From: an uncultured Clostridia bacterium
GTDB lineage: Bacteria; Bacillota; Clostridia; TANB77; CAG-508
Assembly: GCA_934122035.1 (NCBI GenBank)
Contig: CAKOVP010000002.1
Coordinates: 1-57,356 of the forward strand
Length of the DNA: 57,356 bases
Direction of reading: 5' to 3'
Each line of letters starts with the position of its first letter. Position 1 is the first letter of the stretch. A program made the translations under genes and the position numbers. Positions 1 to 8,087 of the stretch are shown in pieces. The notes under the pieces are model-generated. The model worked only from the letters and a program-made list of their open reading frames with translations. It made no database searches and had not been told where the DNA came from.

Positions 1-1305
1 ACATATATAGATAGCACAAATAACGATATAACGCCTTTTAAAGCAATAATGAATGATATGTATGCTAAAGATATTTCAAAGAAGATTAGAAGCGTTTTAA
101 AGGAAAAACAAAAGCAAGGAGAATATATGTGTAGTATTCCAGCTTATGGATACAAAAGGCATCCTACAATTAAAAATAAATTAATTGTAGATGAGAAGGT
201 AAGAGATATTGTAGAGAAGATTTTCAATATGTATGCAAATGGGCATGGTAGTGTGGAAATTGTAAATTTTTTAAACATAAATAAATATCTTTCTCCAACT
301 GGTTATAGAAAGACAGAATTAATACAAGATCAGAATAAGAAAAATTATAATTGGAATGAAGTAACCTTATGTAATATGTTAAAAAATGAAGTCTATATCG
401 GAAATACGGTTCAAAATAAAAGGTCTATCATATCTTATAAAGTTAAGAAATTTAGAACAGTTGATAAAGAAGAACATATAAGAGTTGAAAATACACACGA
501 AGCGATTATTGATAAAGATTTATTTGAGAAAGTTGGGTGTATCATAGAAAAAAGAGGAACCAACACCAAACTTAAATATGATTATTTATTAAGAGGATTA
601 CTTTACTGTTATCATTGCAAAAGAAAACTGCAAATAGTGCTTAAAAAGAATTCTAAAAGAAACACGAAATCACATCCATATATAACTTGCAGTGATGCAA
701 AAGAACGAGGGTGCTATCCACTAAACATGAATTATGAAAAGTTTGAAAAGCATATTATTTATATTGTAAAAAAGATATGCCAAATATACGCTGACAAAGA
801 AATTTTTTATAGGGTTTATGAAAAATATCAAAACAAAACTCTTGATATTAGAGAAGGATATAAGAAAAAAATCGAACAAATTGATAAAGCTATATTTGAT
901 ATAAACAATAATTTAGACAAGATGTATATGGATAAATTAAGAGGAATTTTACAAGAGGAAGATTATGTTAGAGTATCGCAAAAATTTGATTTTGAAAGAA
1001 TAAAATTATTCGAACAAAAGAAAGAATTAGAACAAAAAATTAGCCAAGCAGAGCTAAGATTAGAAACAAAAAATACTACAAAAGAAGAAAAAGAATTAGA
1101 TAATTTAATAGAACAATTTTTGGAATTAGAAAAGGTAGATAAAATTTATTTATATCGATTAATCAATAAAATTGAAATAGATAAAGATAAAAATATATAC
1201 ATATATTTTAACTTTTCAAAACTAAATTCTATTAATGAAAATCTAGATGAATTTATTAAAATTGAAGAAATAATTAACGAAAATCAAAAATACAAAGTTG
1301 TGTAA
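1..1305 (+). CDS. Large serine recombinase, C-terminal part (cut by window start)
   Basis: The frame is open to the first base, so the N-terminal resolvase domain with the catalytic Ser lies upstream of the window. Visible at the start is the end of that domain (PF..I.ND.YA.DISKKIRS, typical of large serine integrases). Next comes the recombinase DNA-binding domain (PAYGYKR, then Y.GNTVQNKR), a zinc ribbon with Cys pairs (CYHCKRKL, later CSDAKERGC), and a charged coiled-coil C-terminus. Such enzymes integrate and excise phages and integrative elements at short att sites. The gene ends 10 bp from an interrupted peptidase gene, so it probably marks one end of an integrated element that extends left of the window. 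Family is certain; the element type (prophage, ICE or skin-like) is not visible. Confidence 0.9.
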   Translation, partial: TYIDSTNNDITPFKAIMNDMYAKDISKKIRSVLKEKQKQGEYMCSIPAYGYKRHPTIKNKLIVDEKVRDIVEKIFNMYANGHGSVEIVNFLNINKYLSPTGYRKTELIQDQNKKNYNWNEVTLCNMLKNEVYIGNTVQNKRSIISYKVKKFRTVDKEEHIRVENTHEAIIDKDLFEKVGCIIEKRGTNTKLKYDYLLRGLLYCYHCKRKLQIVLKKNSKRNTKSHPYITCSDAKERGCYPLNMNYEKFEKHIIYIVKKICQIYADKEIFYRVYEKYQNKTLDIREGYKKKIEQIDKAIFDINNNLDKMYMDKLRGILQEEDYVRVSQKFDFERIKLFEQKKELEQKISQAELRLETKNTTKEEKELDNLIEQFLELEKVDKIYLYRLINKIEIDKDKNIYIYFNFSKLNSINENLDEFIKIEEIINENQKYKVV

Positions 1306-1314
1306 TTTCAGTAG

Positions 1315-1812
1315 TTACAAGACTTTGCAAAATGGTTGGAAGTTTTTTAAATCCACACCTTCAATATTTGCTTTCCAACCATTAGAAAATGCCACATTAG
1401 GACATGAATTTGCAATATATTTAGCATATCTGTAAGCATTTGAATTTAAATTAATATTATTATTTATTAAATCTACTCCATCTGGATTAACCATTGGAAC
1501 AATATAAAAAGAAACCTTATTTAAAAGACTTCTAATATTATAGCCTAAAAAAGAGGAATTTCTATTGTATGCAATGCACATATCCTCTATAAACTTCATA
1601 AATACAGTTGTTGTAATCCATTCATTGGCATGGAAAGTAGCACAATAAAATACTTTCTTAGAACCTGTACCAAGTCTAATACAATAAATGGGCTTTTCTA
1701 AAACACTATATCCAATAGTAAAAAGCTTTAAAAAAGGAAAGTGCAAAACCAAAGACATAATATCAGACTTAAAAATAGTAGAATTATACTTAACAGAAGT
1801 GTTAATAATCAT
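1315..1812 (-). pseudogene. M14 zinc carboxypeptidase, 5' part only, interrupted by element
   Basis: The 165 residues match the N-terminal half of the M14 family, probably a gamma-D-glutamyl-diamino-acid peptidase acting on peptidoglycan. The zinc motif HANE is at residues 61-64, and FYIVPMVNPDGVDL and WKANIEGVDL follow. The reading frame stops just after GVDLKNFQP, where family members continue for over 100 residues with the third zinc ligand and the catalytic Glu. GGAGG lies 5 bases before the ATG. The break coincides with the recombinase-bearing element, so the rest of the gene is expected at the element's far end. As it stands the protein should be inactive. If the element excises precisely, the gene would be restored. 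Confidence 0.8.
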
Positions 1813-1990
1813 AAATCCTCCAAAACAAATATATTTAATATAATAAATATGATAAAGCAGAAAAAATATGTTAATTACAAAAAAAATAATAAAAAATATT
1901 GATAAAAAAAGGATAACGTGATATCCTAATAAAGTACAAAATTCGACAAAATATGGAAGGAGATATTAGCAAACTTGCTAATAAACAAAG

Positions 1991-2842
1991 ATGAAAACAA
2001 AAGCAGTAAAAATATTAAATTTTATAATAGCTACAATTATTTTAATAAATGTATTTACAATTAATTCAAAAGCAGAAACTATAAAAAATATAAATGATAA
2101 ATCCGAGGTGGAATCTGCAATAACAGAGCTTATAATAACAATAAATGTTAATGGAATGAGTAAAACACAAATAACTAACATAATAAATTTGTATAAAGAA
2201 GTAACAAAAGTTTATACAAATTTTGAAATTGCAGAAATGATAAATAACAATAAAGAGGTACTTATAAATAATGGCTCAAAAGAGGAAGATTTAAATAGTA
2301 TAACTGGTGTACTAACAAGCACTAATGAAACTCAATTAAATGCAATTTTAAATAAAATAAATGTAGATGAATTAGTTAATCAAATAGCAAATGGAGCAGA
2401 CACACAAACAATAATAAGACAAATAACTAGTAATCTTTCTGCAACAGAAAAAGTTGGACTTTTAGTTAATATACTATTCGCAACAAATGTGATGAAAAAA
2501 GTACTCATTGTTTTGGGAATAATTTTTATTTATAGAACATTACTTAGATGTGTTATTTACAAAAAAGCCAACAAACCAGCTTGGGCTCCTTTTGTTCCAA
2601 TTTATAGAAATGTTGTAATGATGCAGATTTGCGGAATTAGTCCTTGGTGGTTATTACTATTATTAGTTCCAGTAGTAGGCTGGATAATATTAGTATTAAT
2701 ATCAGTTGCAAGCAAGTTTTTACTTGCTGAAGGCTTTGGAAAAGGTGTAATATTCTCATTTGGATTATGGATTTTTGCACCAGTGTTTGAAACAATACTT
2801 GTTGTATCAAGAAAAACAAAATATATAGGATTCGAAGAATAA
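1991..2842 (+). CDS. DUF5684-type membrane protein with signal peptide
   Basis: A signal peptide (Lys start, hydrophobic stretch, cut near SKA-ET) is followed by about 120 polar residues rich in Asn/Ile/Thr. Three membrane segments follow with the pattern KANKPAWAPFVPIYR, W.LLLLLVPVVGW and FGLWIFAPVF. This is the DUF5684 pattern, also found fused to signal peptidase-like proteins. AAGGAG lies about 30 bases upstream of the ATG, so the true ribosome site is uncertain. No function is known. It stands alone between the interrupted peptidase gene and a small zinc-ribbon gene. Confidence 0.7.
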   Translation: MKTKAVKILNFIIATIILINVFTINSKAETIKNINDKSEVESAITELIITINVNGMSKTQITNIINLYKEVTKVYTNFEIAEMINNNKEVLINNGSKEEDLNSITGVLTSTNETQLNAILNKINVDELVNQIANGADTQTIIRQITSNLSATEKVGLLVNILFATNVMKKVLIVLGIIFIYRTLLRCVIYKKANKPAWAPFVPIYRNVVMMQICGISPWWLLLLLVPVVGWIILVLISVASKFLLAEGFGKGVIFSFGLWIFAPVFETILVVSRKTKYIGFEE

Positions 2843-3011
2843 TATGAAAAAATGTTGTTAAATAATACTTTTTGAAATATTTAAATGATAAATATTTTGA
2901 TTTATCTAATAAAATTAACAAATTTTGTAAAATTTATTGAATATTATTATACAATGTGATATATTAAGTGTGGCTTAAGAAAAAGCCACATAATTTATTA
3001 TTTGTAGATAT

Positions 3012-3070
3012 TTTCCTTCTTAAAAGGTCAAGGTGTCAAAAAATATTAAATCAGATTTTTAAGAAGGAGG
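3012..3070 (+). promoter_or_regulatory. Leader hairpin that can hide the ribosome binding site of the zinc-ribbon gene
   Basis: Bases 3015-3025 (CCTTCTTAAAA) are perfectly complementary to 3057-3067. Three further pairs (one A-U, two G-U) extend the stem over the whole AAGGAGG (3064-3070) that serves the ATG at 3080. The loop is about 31 bases. Such a stem would block translation until melted, cut or refolded. This is an inference from complementarity only. Confidence 0.55.
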
Positions 3071-3079
3071 TAAAATAAA

Positions 3080-3232
3080 ATGGCAGACAAAACATTAACA
3101 TGTGCAGACTGTGGTAAAGAATTTGTTTTTACAGAGGGTGAACAAGCATTTTATGCAGAAAAAGGTTTTACAAATGAACCAAAAAGATGCCCAGAATGCA
3201 GAAAAGCAAGAAAACAACAAAGAAGAAAATAA
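3080..3232 (+). CDS. Small zinc-ribbon protein (50 aa)
   Basis: The 50-residue protein starts MADKTLTCADCGKEF and has two Cys pairs (CADC near residue 8, CPEC near residue 39) separated by an aromatic acidic stretch (FTEGEQAFYAEKGF). It ends in a basic tail (RKARKQQRRK). It belongs to a short probable zinc-binding family common in Firmicutes. The basic tail suggests nucleic-acid or ribosome contact, but no function is established. AAGGAGG sits 9 bases before the ATG and can be sequestered by a leader hairpin. A strong terminator follows. Confidence 0.85.
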   Translation: MADKTLTCADCGKEFVFTEGEQAFYAEKGFTNEPKRCPECRKARKQQRRK

Positions 3233-3253
3233 TTACACAGTTGAATAAAATGG

Positions 3254-3281
3254 AAAGAGACTTTTCGTAGTCTCTTTTTTT
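3254..3281 (+). terminator. Rho-independent terminator
   Basis: An 8-bp stem (AAAGAGAC / GTCTCTTT) with an 8-base loop is followed by a T-run, directly after the zinc-ribbon gene. Confidence 0.85.
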
Positions 3282-3488
3282 ATTGTAAAAGCCAATTTTG
3301 AAAGGTAAATAAAATTTAAAACAGCAATATAAATTAAAATAAAAGTTATTATAGGCTTTTTATTTTAATGAAAATATGTTATAAATAAATAAAAAGATTA
3401 TGCAAGAAAAATTGAATATAAACAAAATGTGGGAAATGGTAAAAACTATACTAACAATAAAATCAAAAGAAAAAATAAAGGAGGAAAA

Positions 3489-4601
3489 ATGAAAAAAAGA
3501 GAAATTATAAAAGAAAACAAAGGAATAACAATTGTTGCATTGGTAATAACAATAATAGTATTGTTGGTTTTAGCTGGTGTAAGTTTGAACTTAGTATTAG
3601 GTGAAAATGGAATAGTAAAAAAAGCACAAGAAGCAAGAAATAAAACAATAAAAGGGCAATTAAATACTGAAAAGTCAATAAACGATTTAACAGAGGAAGC
3701 AGATAATTACTTAGGACATTATGATTTAAGTAGATATACTGTTGGAGAAGAAGTAGCATATACATATGACAAAGTAAGTGAAGGATATTTATTACCAAGC
3801 AATGAAAGTGGATGCAAAAATGATCAAAAAGTATCTCAAGATAATACAAGTATAAAATGGATAATAATAAATAAGGATGAAAGTACAGGAACAGTGGATT
3901 TAATAAGTGATAAGCCTACAGGCAGTATAGTAGCACTTAATGAAGCATTGGGATATAATAATGGAGTTTACTTATTAAATGATATATGTGATAAGTTATA
4001 TAGTAATACGAGTAAAAAAATAAAAGCAAGAAGTATAAATTTGGAAGACATAGAAAAACACTTAACAGATTCAGGCTTTGCAGTAAGAAATGCATATGGA
4101 AATGCAGTAAAATATGGAGTTTCAAAAACATATACAAGTAGTAAACAGTACCCAAAACTCTATGCAAATCAAATAGGAGCAGGAATAACATCAACAAATG
4201 TAACACAACCTAATAAAATAAAAGCAATAGATCCTTATAAAGAAAGTAGTCAAGGATATACATATCCAACAAGTGAAACATCAGAAATGGCGGGAGATAG
4301 TGGATTAACGGTAACACAAACTTTTTATTATATACCAATAAATGAAAAAAATTATGGAGAGGTGGCAAACATATTATTGAAAACAAATCTTTATTGGGTT
4401 GCTTCTCGCTATGTATATACTAGTTCAAGTTGTGCTAGATTTGGACTTCGTTGTGTTGCTACGTATATGGGTGGTAGCGAATTGCTTTATTCAGATGGTA
4501 CTTCGAATAGACCAAATTTTAGTTTACGTCCAATAGTTTCTCTTAAAGCTAATATGTTAACAGGAGAAAAAGACGAAAATGGAGCTTGGACATTAAAGTA
4601 A
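3489..4601 (+). CDS. Pilin-like surface protein with variable-type C-terminal domain
   Basis: The start is the ATG with AAAGGAGG 5 bases upstream; an earlier in-frame start has no ribosome site. Residues 1-45 carry a class III-like prepilin N-terminus: basic residues, then K-GITIVALVITIIV and a hydrophobic helix ending NLVLGENGIV. The middle is Ser/Thr/Asn-rich. The last 70 residues (YWVASR, FGLRCV, SLRPIVSLK) match a C-terminal domain common in Clostridia surface proteins. In that part Arg switches from AGA to CGT/CGC and codons become less A-rich, as expected where DNA is written by a DGR. It is likely exported and assembled or anchored by the prepilin machinery. It shares its N-terminus with three island genes at 22-26 kb but not their C-terminal fold. 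No +1 site is needed here. Confidence 0.75.
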   Translation: MKKREIIKENKGITIVALVITIIVLLVLAGVSLNLVLGENGIVKKAQEARNKTIKGQLNTEKSINDLTEEADNYLGHYDLSRYTVGEEVAYTYDKVSEGYLLPSNESGCKNDQKVSQDNTSIKWIIINKDESTGTVDLISDKPTGSIVALNEALGYNNGVYLLNDICDKLYSNTSKKIKARSINLEDIEKHLTDSGFAVRNAYGNAVKYGVSKTYTSSKQYPKLYANQIGAGITSTNVTQPNKIKAIDPYKESSQGYTYPTSETSEMAGDSGLTVTQTFYYIPINEKNYGEVANILLKTNLYWVASRYVYTSSSCARFGLRCVATYMGGSELLYSDGTSNRPNFSLRPIVSLKANMLTGEKDENGAWTLK

Positions 4602-4780
4602 GGATAATAAAAAGATGATTAAGTGTAATCTTAGTACAAAATAGTTAGTTTCATAAGTAAAATAAGGTATGAAAAATATAAATAATAAAACAATAGTAGA
4701 ATTTGAAATTATAGAATTTATAAGGACAACAAATTATGTAAAAAAACTATAATAATTTATCAAAAATGGAGTAAAAACGC

Positions 4781-4809
4781 TTGAAAATGGAAATACTACG
4801 TGTTATAAT
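4781..4809 (+). promoter_or_regulatory. Sigma-A promoter of pyk
   Basis: TTGAAA (4781-4786) and TATAAT (4804-4809) are separated by 17 bases and lie about 40 bases upstream of the pyk start. Confidence 0.7.
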
Positions 4810-4848
4810 AACATTTGCGATATAAAAAGGAAAAGAGGAGTTTTAGAA

Positions 4849-6288
4849 ATGAAAAATTTAAGAAAAACTAAAATTGTTGGAACAATCGGACCAGCCAGCG
4901 AAAATAGACTAGAAGAGCTATTTGAAGCAGGACTAAACGTATGTAGAGTTAACTATTCTCACGGAAGTTGGGAAGAACAATCAGAAAAAACAGAAACAAT
5001 ATTAAAACTAAGAGAAGAAAAAAATCTTCCAATCGCTTTATTATTAGATATGAAGGGACCAGAAATTAGAACAGGAATGTTGTATACAGGAAAAAATACA
5101 AAAATTCAACTAAAAGATGGCCAAAAATTTACATTATATAACGAAGATGTAACAGGAAACGAAGAAGGAACTTCTGTAACATATAAAGAATTATACAAAG
5201 ATGTTAAACCAGGAACAAAAATATTAATAGATGATGGTGCTATAGAATTAAAAGTTGACGAAGTAGTTGGAAAAGATATAGTAACAACAGTAGTTCATGG
5301 AAATGGATTAGGAAGCAGAAAAACAATGAACTTACCTGGAACAGTTATTAGATTACCAGGACTTGCAGATAAAGATATAGCAGACTTAAAAACAGCTTGC
5401 GAACATGGATATGATTTCGTTGCAATTTCTTTTGCTAGAAATGAAGAAGACATCAAAAATGTAAGAAAAGTATTAGACGAGAACGGTGGAAAAGACATTC
5501 AAATAATAACAAAAATTGAAAACGTTGAAGGTCTTTCAAACTTAGAAAAAATAGTAGACCTAGCTGACGGACAAATGATAGCTCGTGGAGATATGGCAAC
5601 AGAAACAGATTTCACAGAACCACCAGTAGTTCAAAAGAAATTAATAAAACTTTGCAACAAAGAAAACAAACCAGCTATAACAGCAACACAAATGCTAGAA
5701 TCTATGACACATCAACCATTACCAACAAGAGCAGAAGCAAGTGACGTTGCAAACGCTATATATGATAGAACAAGTGCAATAATGCTTTCTGGAGAATGTG
5801 CTCAAGGTGATTACCCAGTAGAATGTGTTAAAACAATGGTTAAAATAGCAAAAAGAGTAGAACCAGAAATAAATTACTGGAAGAGATTTGATGAAAATGA
5901 AAACATCGAATTAGATACATTAGAAAAGAACGTTGCATATGCAACTTGCGTAACAGCTAAAAATATGAAAGCTGATGCTATAGTATGCTATACACATTCT
6001 GGAAATTCTGCAAGAAACTTAGCAGGACTTGGAGCAGGATGCCCAATACTTGCTATAACAGATAATAAGAGAACATTCCATCAATTAGGTTTAGCTTGGA
6101 ACGTAACACCAATATACATTGATGCTCAAGAAACAATAAACAAGACAATTGAAAAAGGAATAGAAAAATTAAAAAATGCAGAAATATTAGAACAAGGAGA
6201 CCTAGTAATAATTGCAGGTGGAGACAAAATAATGGAAGATGCAGGTTCATCTGTAAACAAAACAATAGGTGGAGTTTTAAGAGTATAA
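4849..6288 (+). CDS. pyk: Pyruvate kinase
   Basis: It converts phosphoenolpyruvate and ADP to pyruvate and ATP, the last step of glycolysis, in the cytosol. The 479-residue length fits the family without the extra C-terminal PEP-utiliser-like domain. Visible motifs are KIVGTIGPAS at the start, the substrate-site Arg in VCRVNYSHG, LLDMKGPEIRTG opening the B domain, the catalytic Lys in TKIENVEG, ITATQMLESM and PTRAEASDVANA. After ARGD the usual LGVE is replaced by MATE, which is unusual. A clear sigma-A promoter precedes it and a terminator follows, so it is probably transcribed alone. Confidence 0.97.
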   Translation: MKNLRKTKIVGTIGPASENRLEELFEAGLNVCRVNYSHGSWEEQSEKTETILKLREEKNLPIALLLDMKGPEIRTGMLYTGKNTKIQLKDGQKFTLYNEDVTGNEEGTSVTYKELYKDVKPGTKILIDDGAIELKVDEVVGKDIVTTVVHGNGLGSRKTMNLPGTVIRLPGLADKDIADLKTACEHGYDFVAISFARNEEDIKNVRKVLDENGGKDIQIITKIENVEGLSNLEKIVDLADGQMIARGDMATETDFTEPPVVQKKLIKLCNKENKPAITATQMLESMTHQPLPTRAEASDVANAIYDRTSAIMLSGECAQGDYPVECVKTMVKIAKRVEPEINYWKRFDENENIELDTLEKNVAYATCVTAKNMKADAIVCYTHSGNSARNLAGLGAGCPILAITDNKRTFHQLGLAWNVTPIYIDAQETINKTIEKGIEKLKNAEILEQGDLVIIAGGDKIMEDAGSSVNKTIGGVLRV

Positions 6289-6306
6289 TTAAATTGCATA
6301 ACTTAA

Positions 6307-6335
6307 GGACGAAGAATAATCTTCGTTCTTTTTTT
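6307..6335 (+). terminator. Terminator after pyk
   Basis: An 8-bp stem (GGACGAAG / CTTCGTTC, one G-U pair) is followed by seven T residues. Confidence 0.85.
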
Positions 6336-6365
6336 CGCCCATTGGGGACGTCCCTTTTTGGGCGA
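6335..6365. repeat. Dispersed GGGACGTCCC palindrome, copy 1
   Basis: Outer arms TCGCCCA / TGGGCGA enclose an inner palindrome GGGGACGTCCC. The same unit recurs at 15711, 16769 and 50915, always between genes. Confidence 0.85.
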
Positions 6366-6462
6366 TATTTTTTTGTTTAAAACAGCACCATTTTACGCAT
6401 GGTTACATAAAATACATAAAAGCGTTTTAAAAAGCTTTTTATATAAAAAGGAGGAAAAAATA

Positions 6463-6813
6463 ATGTACAGATGGTGTAATAAATGTTGCTGCAACAATAA
6501 TTCAGATGAAGATATTAGCCCATTAGATGATTCTTCATGTATGGATGTTTCTAGCTACAGCAACGAAAATTGCAATATGAACAAATGTGAATGCGGATTT
6601 GATGAACAGGAAAGCGTATTTCCAGTAAATCCAATGCTAGGTCAAAGTTATGTGCCAATCCAAAGAATGTCAAAAGTGTTTACTCCAATATGTGGCTTAA
6701 AAAATGGAACTATTTTTCCAGAGCTTGTGAGCCCATATTACCCTTGTCAAAGTGTGGAAGACATAGAGTATCTAAAAAGTAGAAACACTATAGGAAAGGG
6801 GTGTAACAAATGA
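6463..6813 (+). CDS. cotJA: Spore coat-associated protein CotJA
   Basis: The start is the ATG 8 bases after AAAGGAGG; an upstream in-frame start would run through the preceding palindrome. The 116 residues begin with a Cys/Asn-rich, probably disordered stretch (WCNKCCCNNN). The conserved CotJA core follows: SYVPIQRMSKVF.P..GL..GTIFPEL..PY. It is the first gene of cotJABC, which in Bacillus is expressed in the mother cell under sigma-E and builds part of the inner spore coat. The stop overlaps the next start (ATGA). The Cys-rich N-terminus is longer than in Bacillus. Confidence 0.9.
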   Translation: MYRWCNKCCCNNNSDEDISPLDDSSCMDVSSYSNENCNMNKCECGFDEQESVFPVNPMLGQSYVPIQRMSKVFTPICGLKNGTIFPELVSPYYPCQSVEDIEYLKSRNTIGKGCNK

Positions 6814-7217
6814 CATTAAATAATAATATGAATAGTTGTCAAAATACAAATTTAGAAGATTGCAGTTATGAACCAACAGGAATAAATGCACAATTTGGCT
6901 ATAATACTGCAAATTTACTTTCAAAAGAGAATTGTTACCAAAACCAAATGTGTTGTGAACAAAATGTAGAAGTACAAAATGAAATGTTGTGCAATATTAG
7001 AGCATTAAAATTTGCAATAACAGATATTGGAGAATATTTAAATACACATAGTACAGATAAAAGAGCAATATGTATTCATAGAGAATATTGCCAAGAATTA
7101 AGAGATTTATCAGACAAATATCAGAAAATGTATGGCCCACTTAGCATAGAATTTCCTTGTAACAGTTGGAGATGGCTAGAGGAACCTTGGCCATGGGAAA
7201 GGAGCAGTGAAGAATAA
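6810..7217 (+). CDS. cotJB: Spore coat protein CotJB
   Basis: The C-terminal 80 residues carry the CotJB signature: LKFAITDIGEYLNTHSTDK, then Y..KYGPL-like YQKMYGPLSIEF and the aromatic end WRWLEEPWPWE. The first 50 residues are Asn/Gln/Cys-rich, as in CotJA of this operon. It overlaps cotJA by 4 bases and cotJC by one base (TAATG), which implies translational coupling. CotJB is a small coat component made with CotJA and CotJC. Confidence 0.92.
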   Translation: MTLNNNMNSCQNTNLEDCSYEPTGINAQFGYNTANLLSKENCYQNQMCCEQNVEVQNEMLCNIRALKFAITDIGEYLNTHSTDKRAICIHREYCQELRDLSDKYQKMYGPLSIEFPCNSWRWLEEPWPWERSSEE

Positions 7218-7915
7218 TGTGGACTTATAATAAATTATTACAATACCCAATAAATATAAAAAATAGAAATCCTAAAATGGCAAAGGTAATAATATCTCAA
7301 TACGGAGGACCAGACGGAGAGTTAGCAGCAGCTTTAAGATATTTATCTCAAAAATTTGCAATGCCAAGTCAAATTGCGAAAGCTACACTTAATGACATAG
7401 GCACAGAAGAGCTAGCCCACCTTGAAATGGTAGGAACTTTAGTGCACCAACTAACAGATGGAGTTTGCCCAGAAGAATTGCAAAAAGCAGGACTTGGAGC
7501 TTATTACACAGATCATGGTGTGGATGTATATCCTCAATCTGCTGCAGGAGTTCCTTTTGACGCAAACTGCTTAGCGTGCAAAGGCGATGTAATTGCAAAC
7601 TTACAAGAAGATTTAGCAGCCGAACAAAAAGCACGTGCAACCTACGAAAAATTAATTGACCTTTGTGCAGATGACAAAGACGTTGTTGATGTTTTAAGAT
7701 ATTTAAGACAAAGGGAAATTGTTCACTTCCAAAGATTTGGAGAAGCACTAAGAGACGTTCAAGATAAAATGGCAGAAAAGAAATTTTATATGAATGGACT
7801 TAATTTAAATAATACAGGCAACTGCTGTGGAAATAATACTAATATGTTAAATAACAGTTGCTATAATATGAGAAGTGAAGAATCAAACGAAAACAACAAT
7901 AGTTGCCAAAATTAA
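7217..7915 (+). CDS. cotJC: Spore coat protein CotJC (manganese-catalase family)
   Basis: The 232 residues fit the manganese catalase fold. It opens MWTYNKLLQYPI.I, then GGPDGELAAALRYLSQ with a metal-ligand Glu, DIGTEELAHLEM and a second EExxH-type motif near ARATYEKL..L, and IVHFQRFGEAL. These residues can build the dinuclear Mn site, so peroxide breakdown in the coat is plausible. The Asn/Cys-rich tail (NNTGNCCGNN) resembles the N-terminal extensions of CotJA and CotJB. It is the last gene of the operon, followed by a long hairpin. Confidence 0.95.
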   Translation: MWTYNKLLQYPINIKNRNPKMAKVIISQYGGPDGELAAALRYLSQKFAMPSQIAKATLNDIGTEELAHLEMVGTLVHQLTDGVCPEELQKAGLGAYYTDHGVDVYPQSAAGVPFDANCLACKGDVIANLQEDLAAEQKARATYEKLIDLCADDKDVVDVLRYLRQREIVHFQRFGEALRDVQDKMAEKKFYMNGLNLNNTGNCCGNNTNMLNNSCYNMRSEESNENNNSCQN

Positions 7916-7933
7916 TTAATATTAGAAAATAGA

Positions 7934-7985
7934 AGAGGGAAGATTGTAAATTTCTAATAAAATTTGCAATTCAATCCCTCTAATT
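7934..7985 (+). terminator. Long hairpin terminator after cotJABC
   Basis: A stem of about 20 bp, AGAGGGA...ATTGTAAATTT against AAATTTGCAAT...TCCCTCT, has a short internal loop and is followed by a T-rich stretch. It separates the convergent cotJ and ppaC units. Confidence 0.7.
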
Positions 7986-8059
7986 TTATGAAGAACAAGT
8001 ATGAAAAATTTTTTTCAATATTTTATTTATTCTGGAAAGTAATACTGACTTTCCTAATA

Positions 8060-8087
8060 AATAAAAAGAACTTCAAGATGAAGTCCT
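8060..8087 (-). terminator. Terminator of ppaC
   Basis: On the minus strand ACTTCA-TCT-TGAAGT is followed by TCTTTTTATT, just past the ppaC stop. Confidence 0.65.

Noticed and set aside
6370..6462. Sigma-E promoter in front of cotJABC
   Set aside because: CATA-like boxes occur in this A+T-rich stretch, but spacing does not fit the consensus well enough to call.
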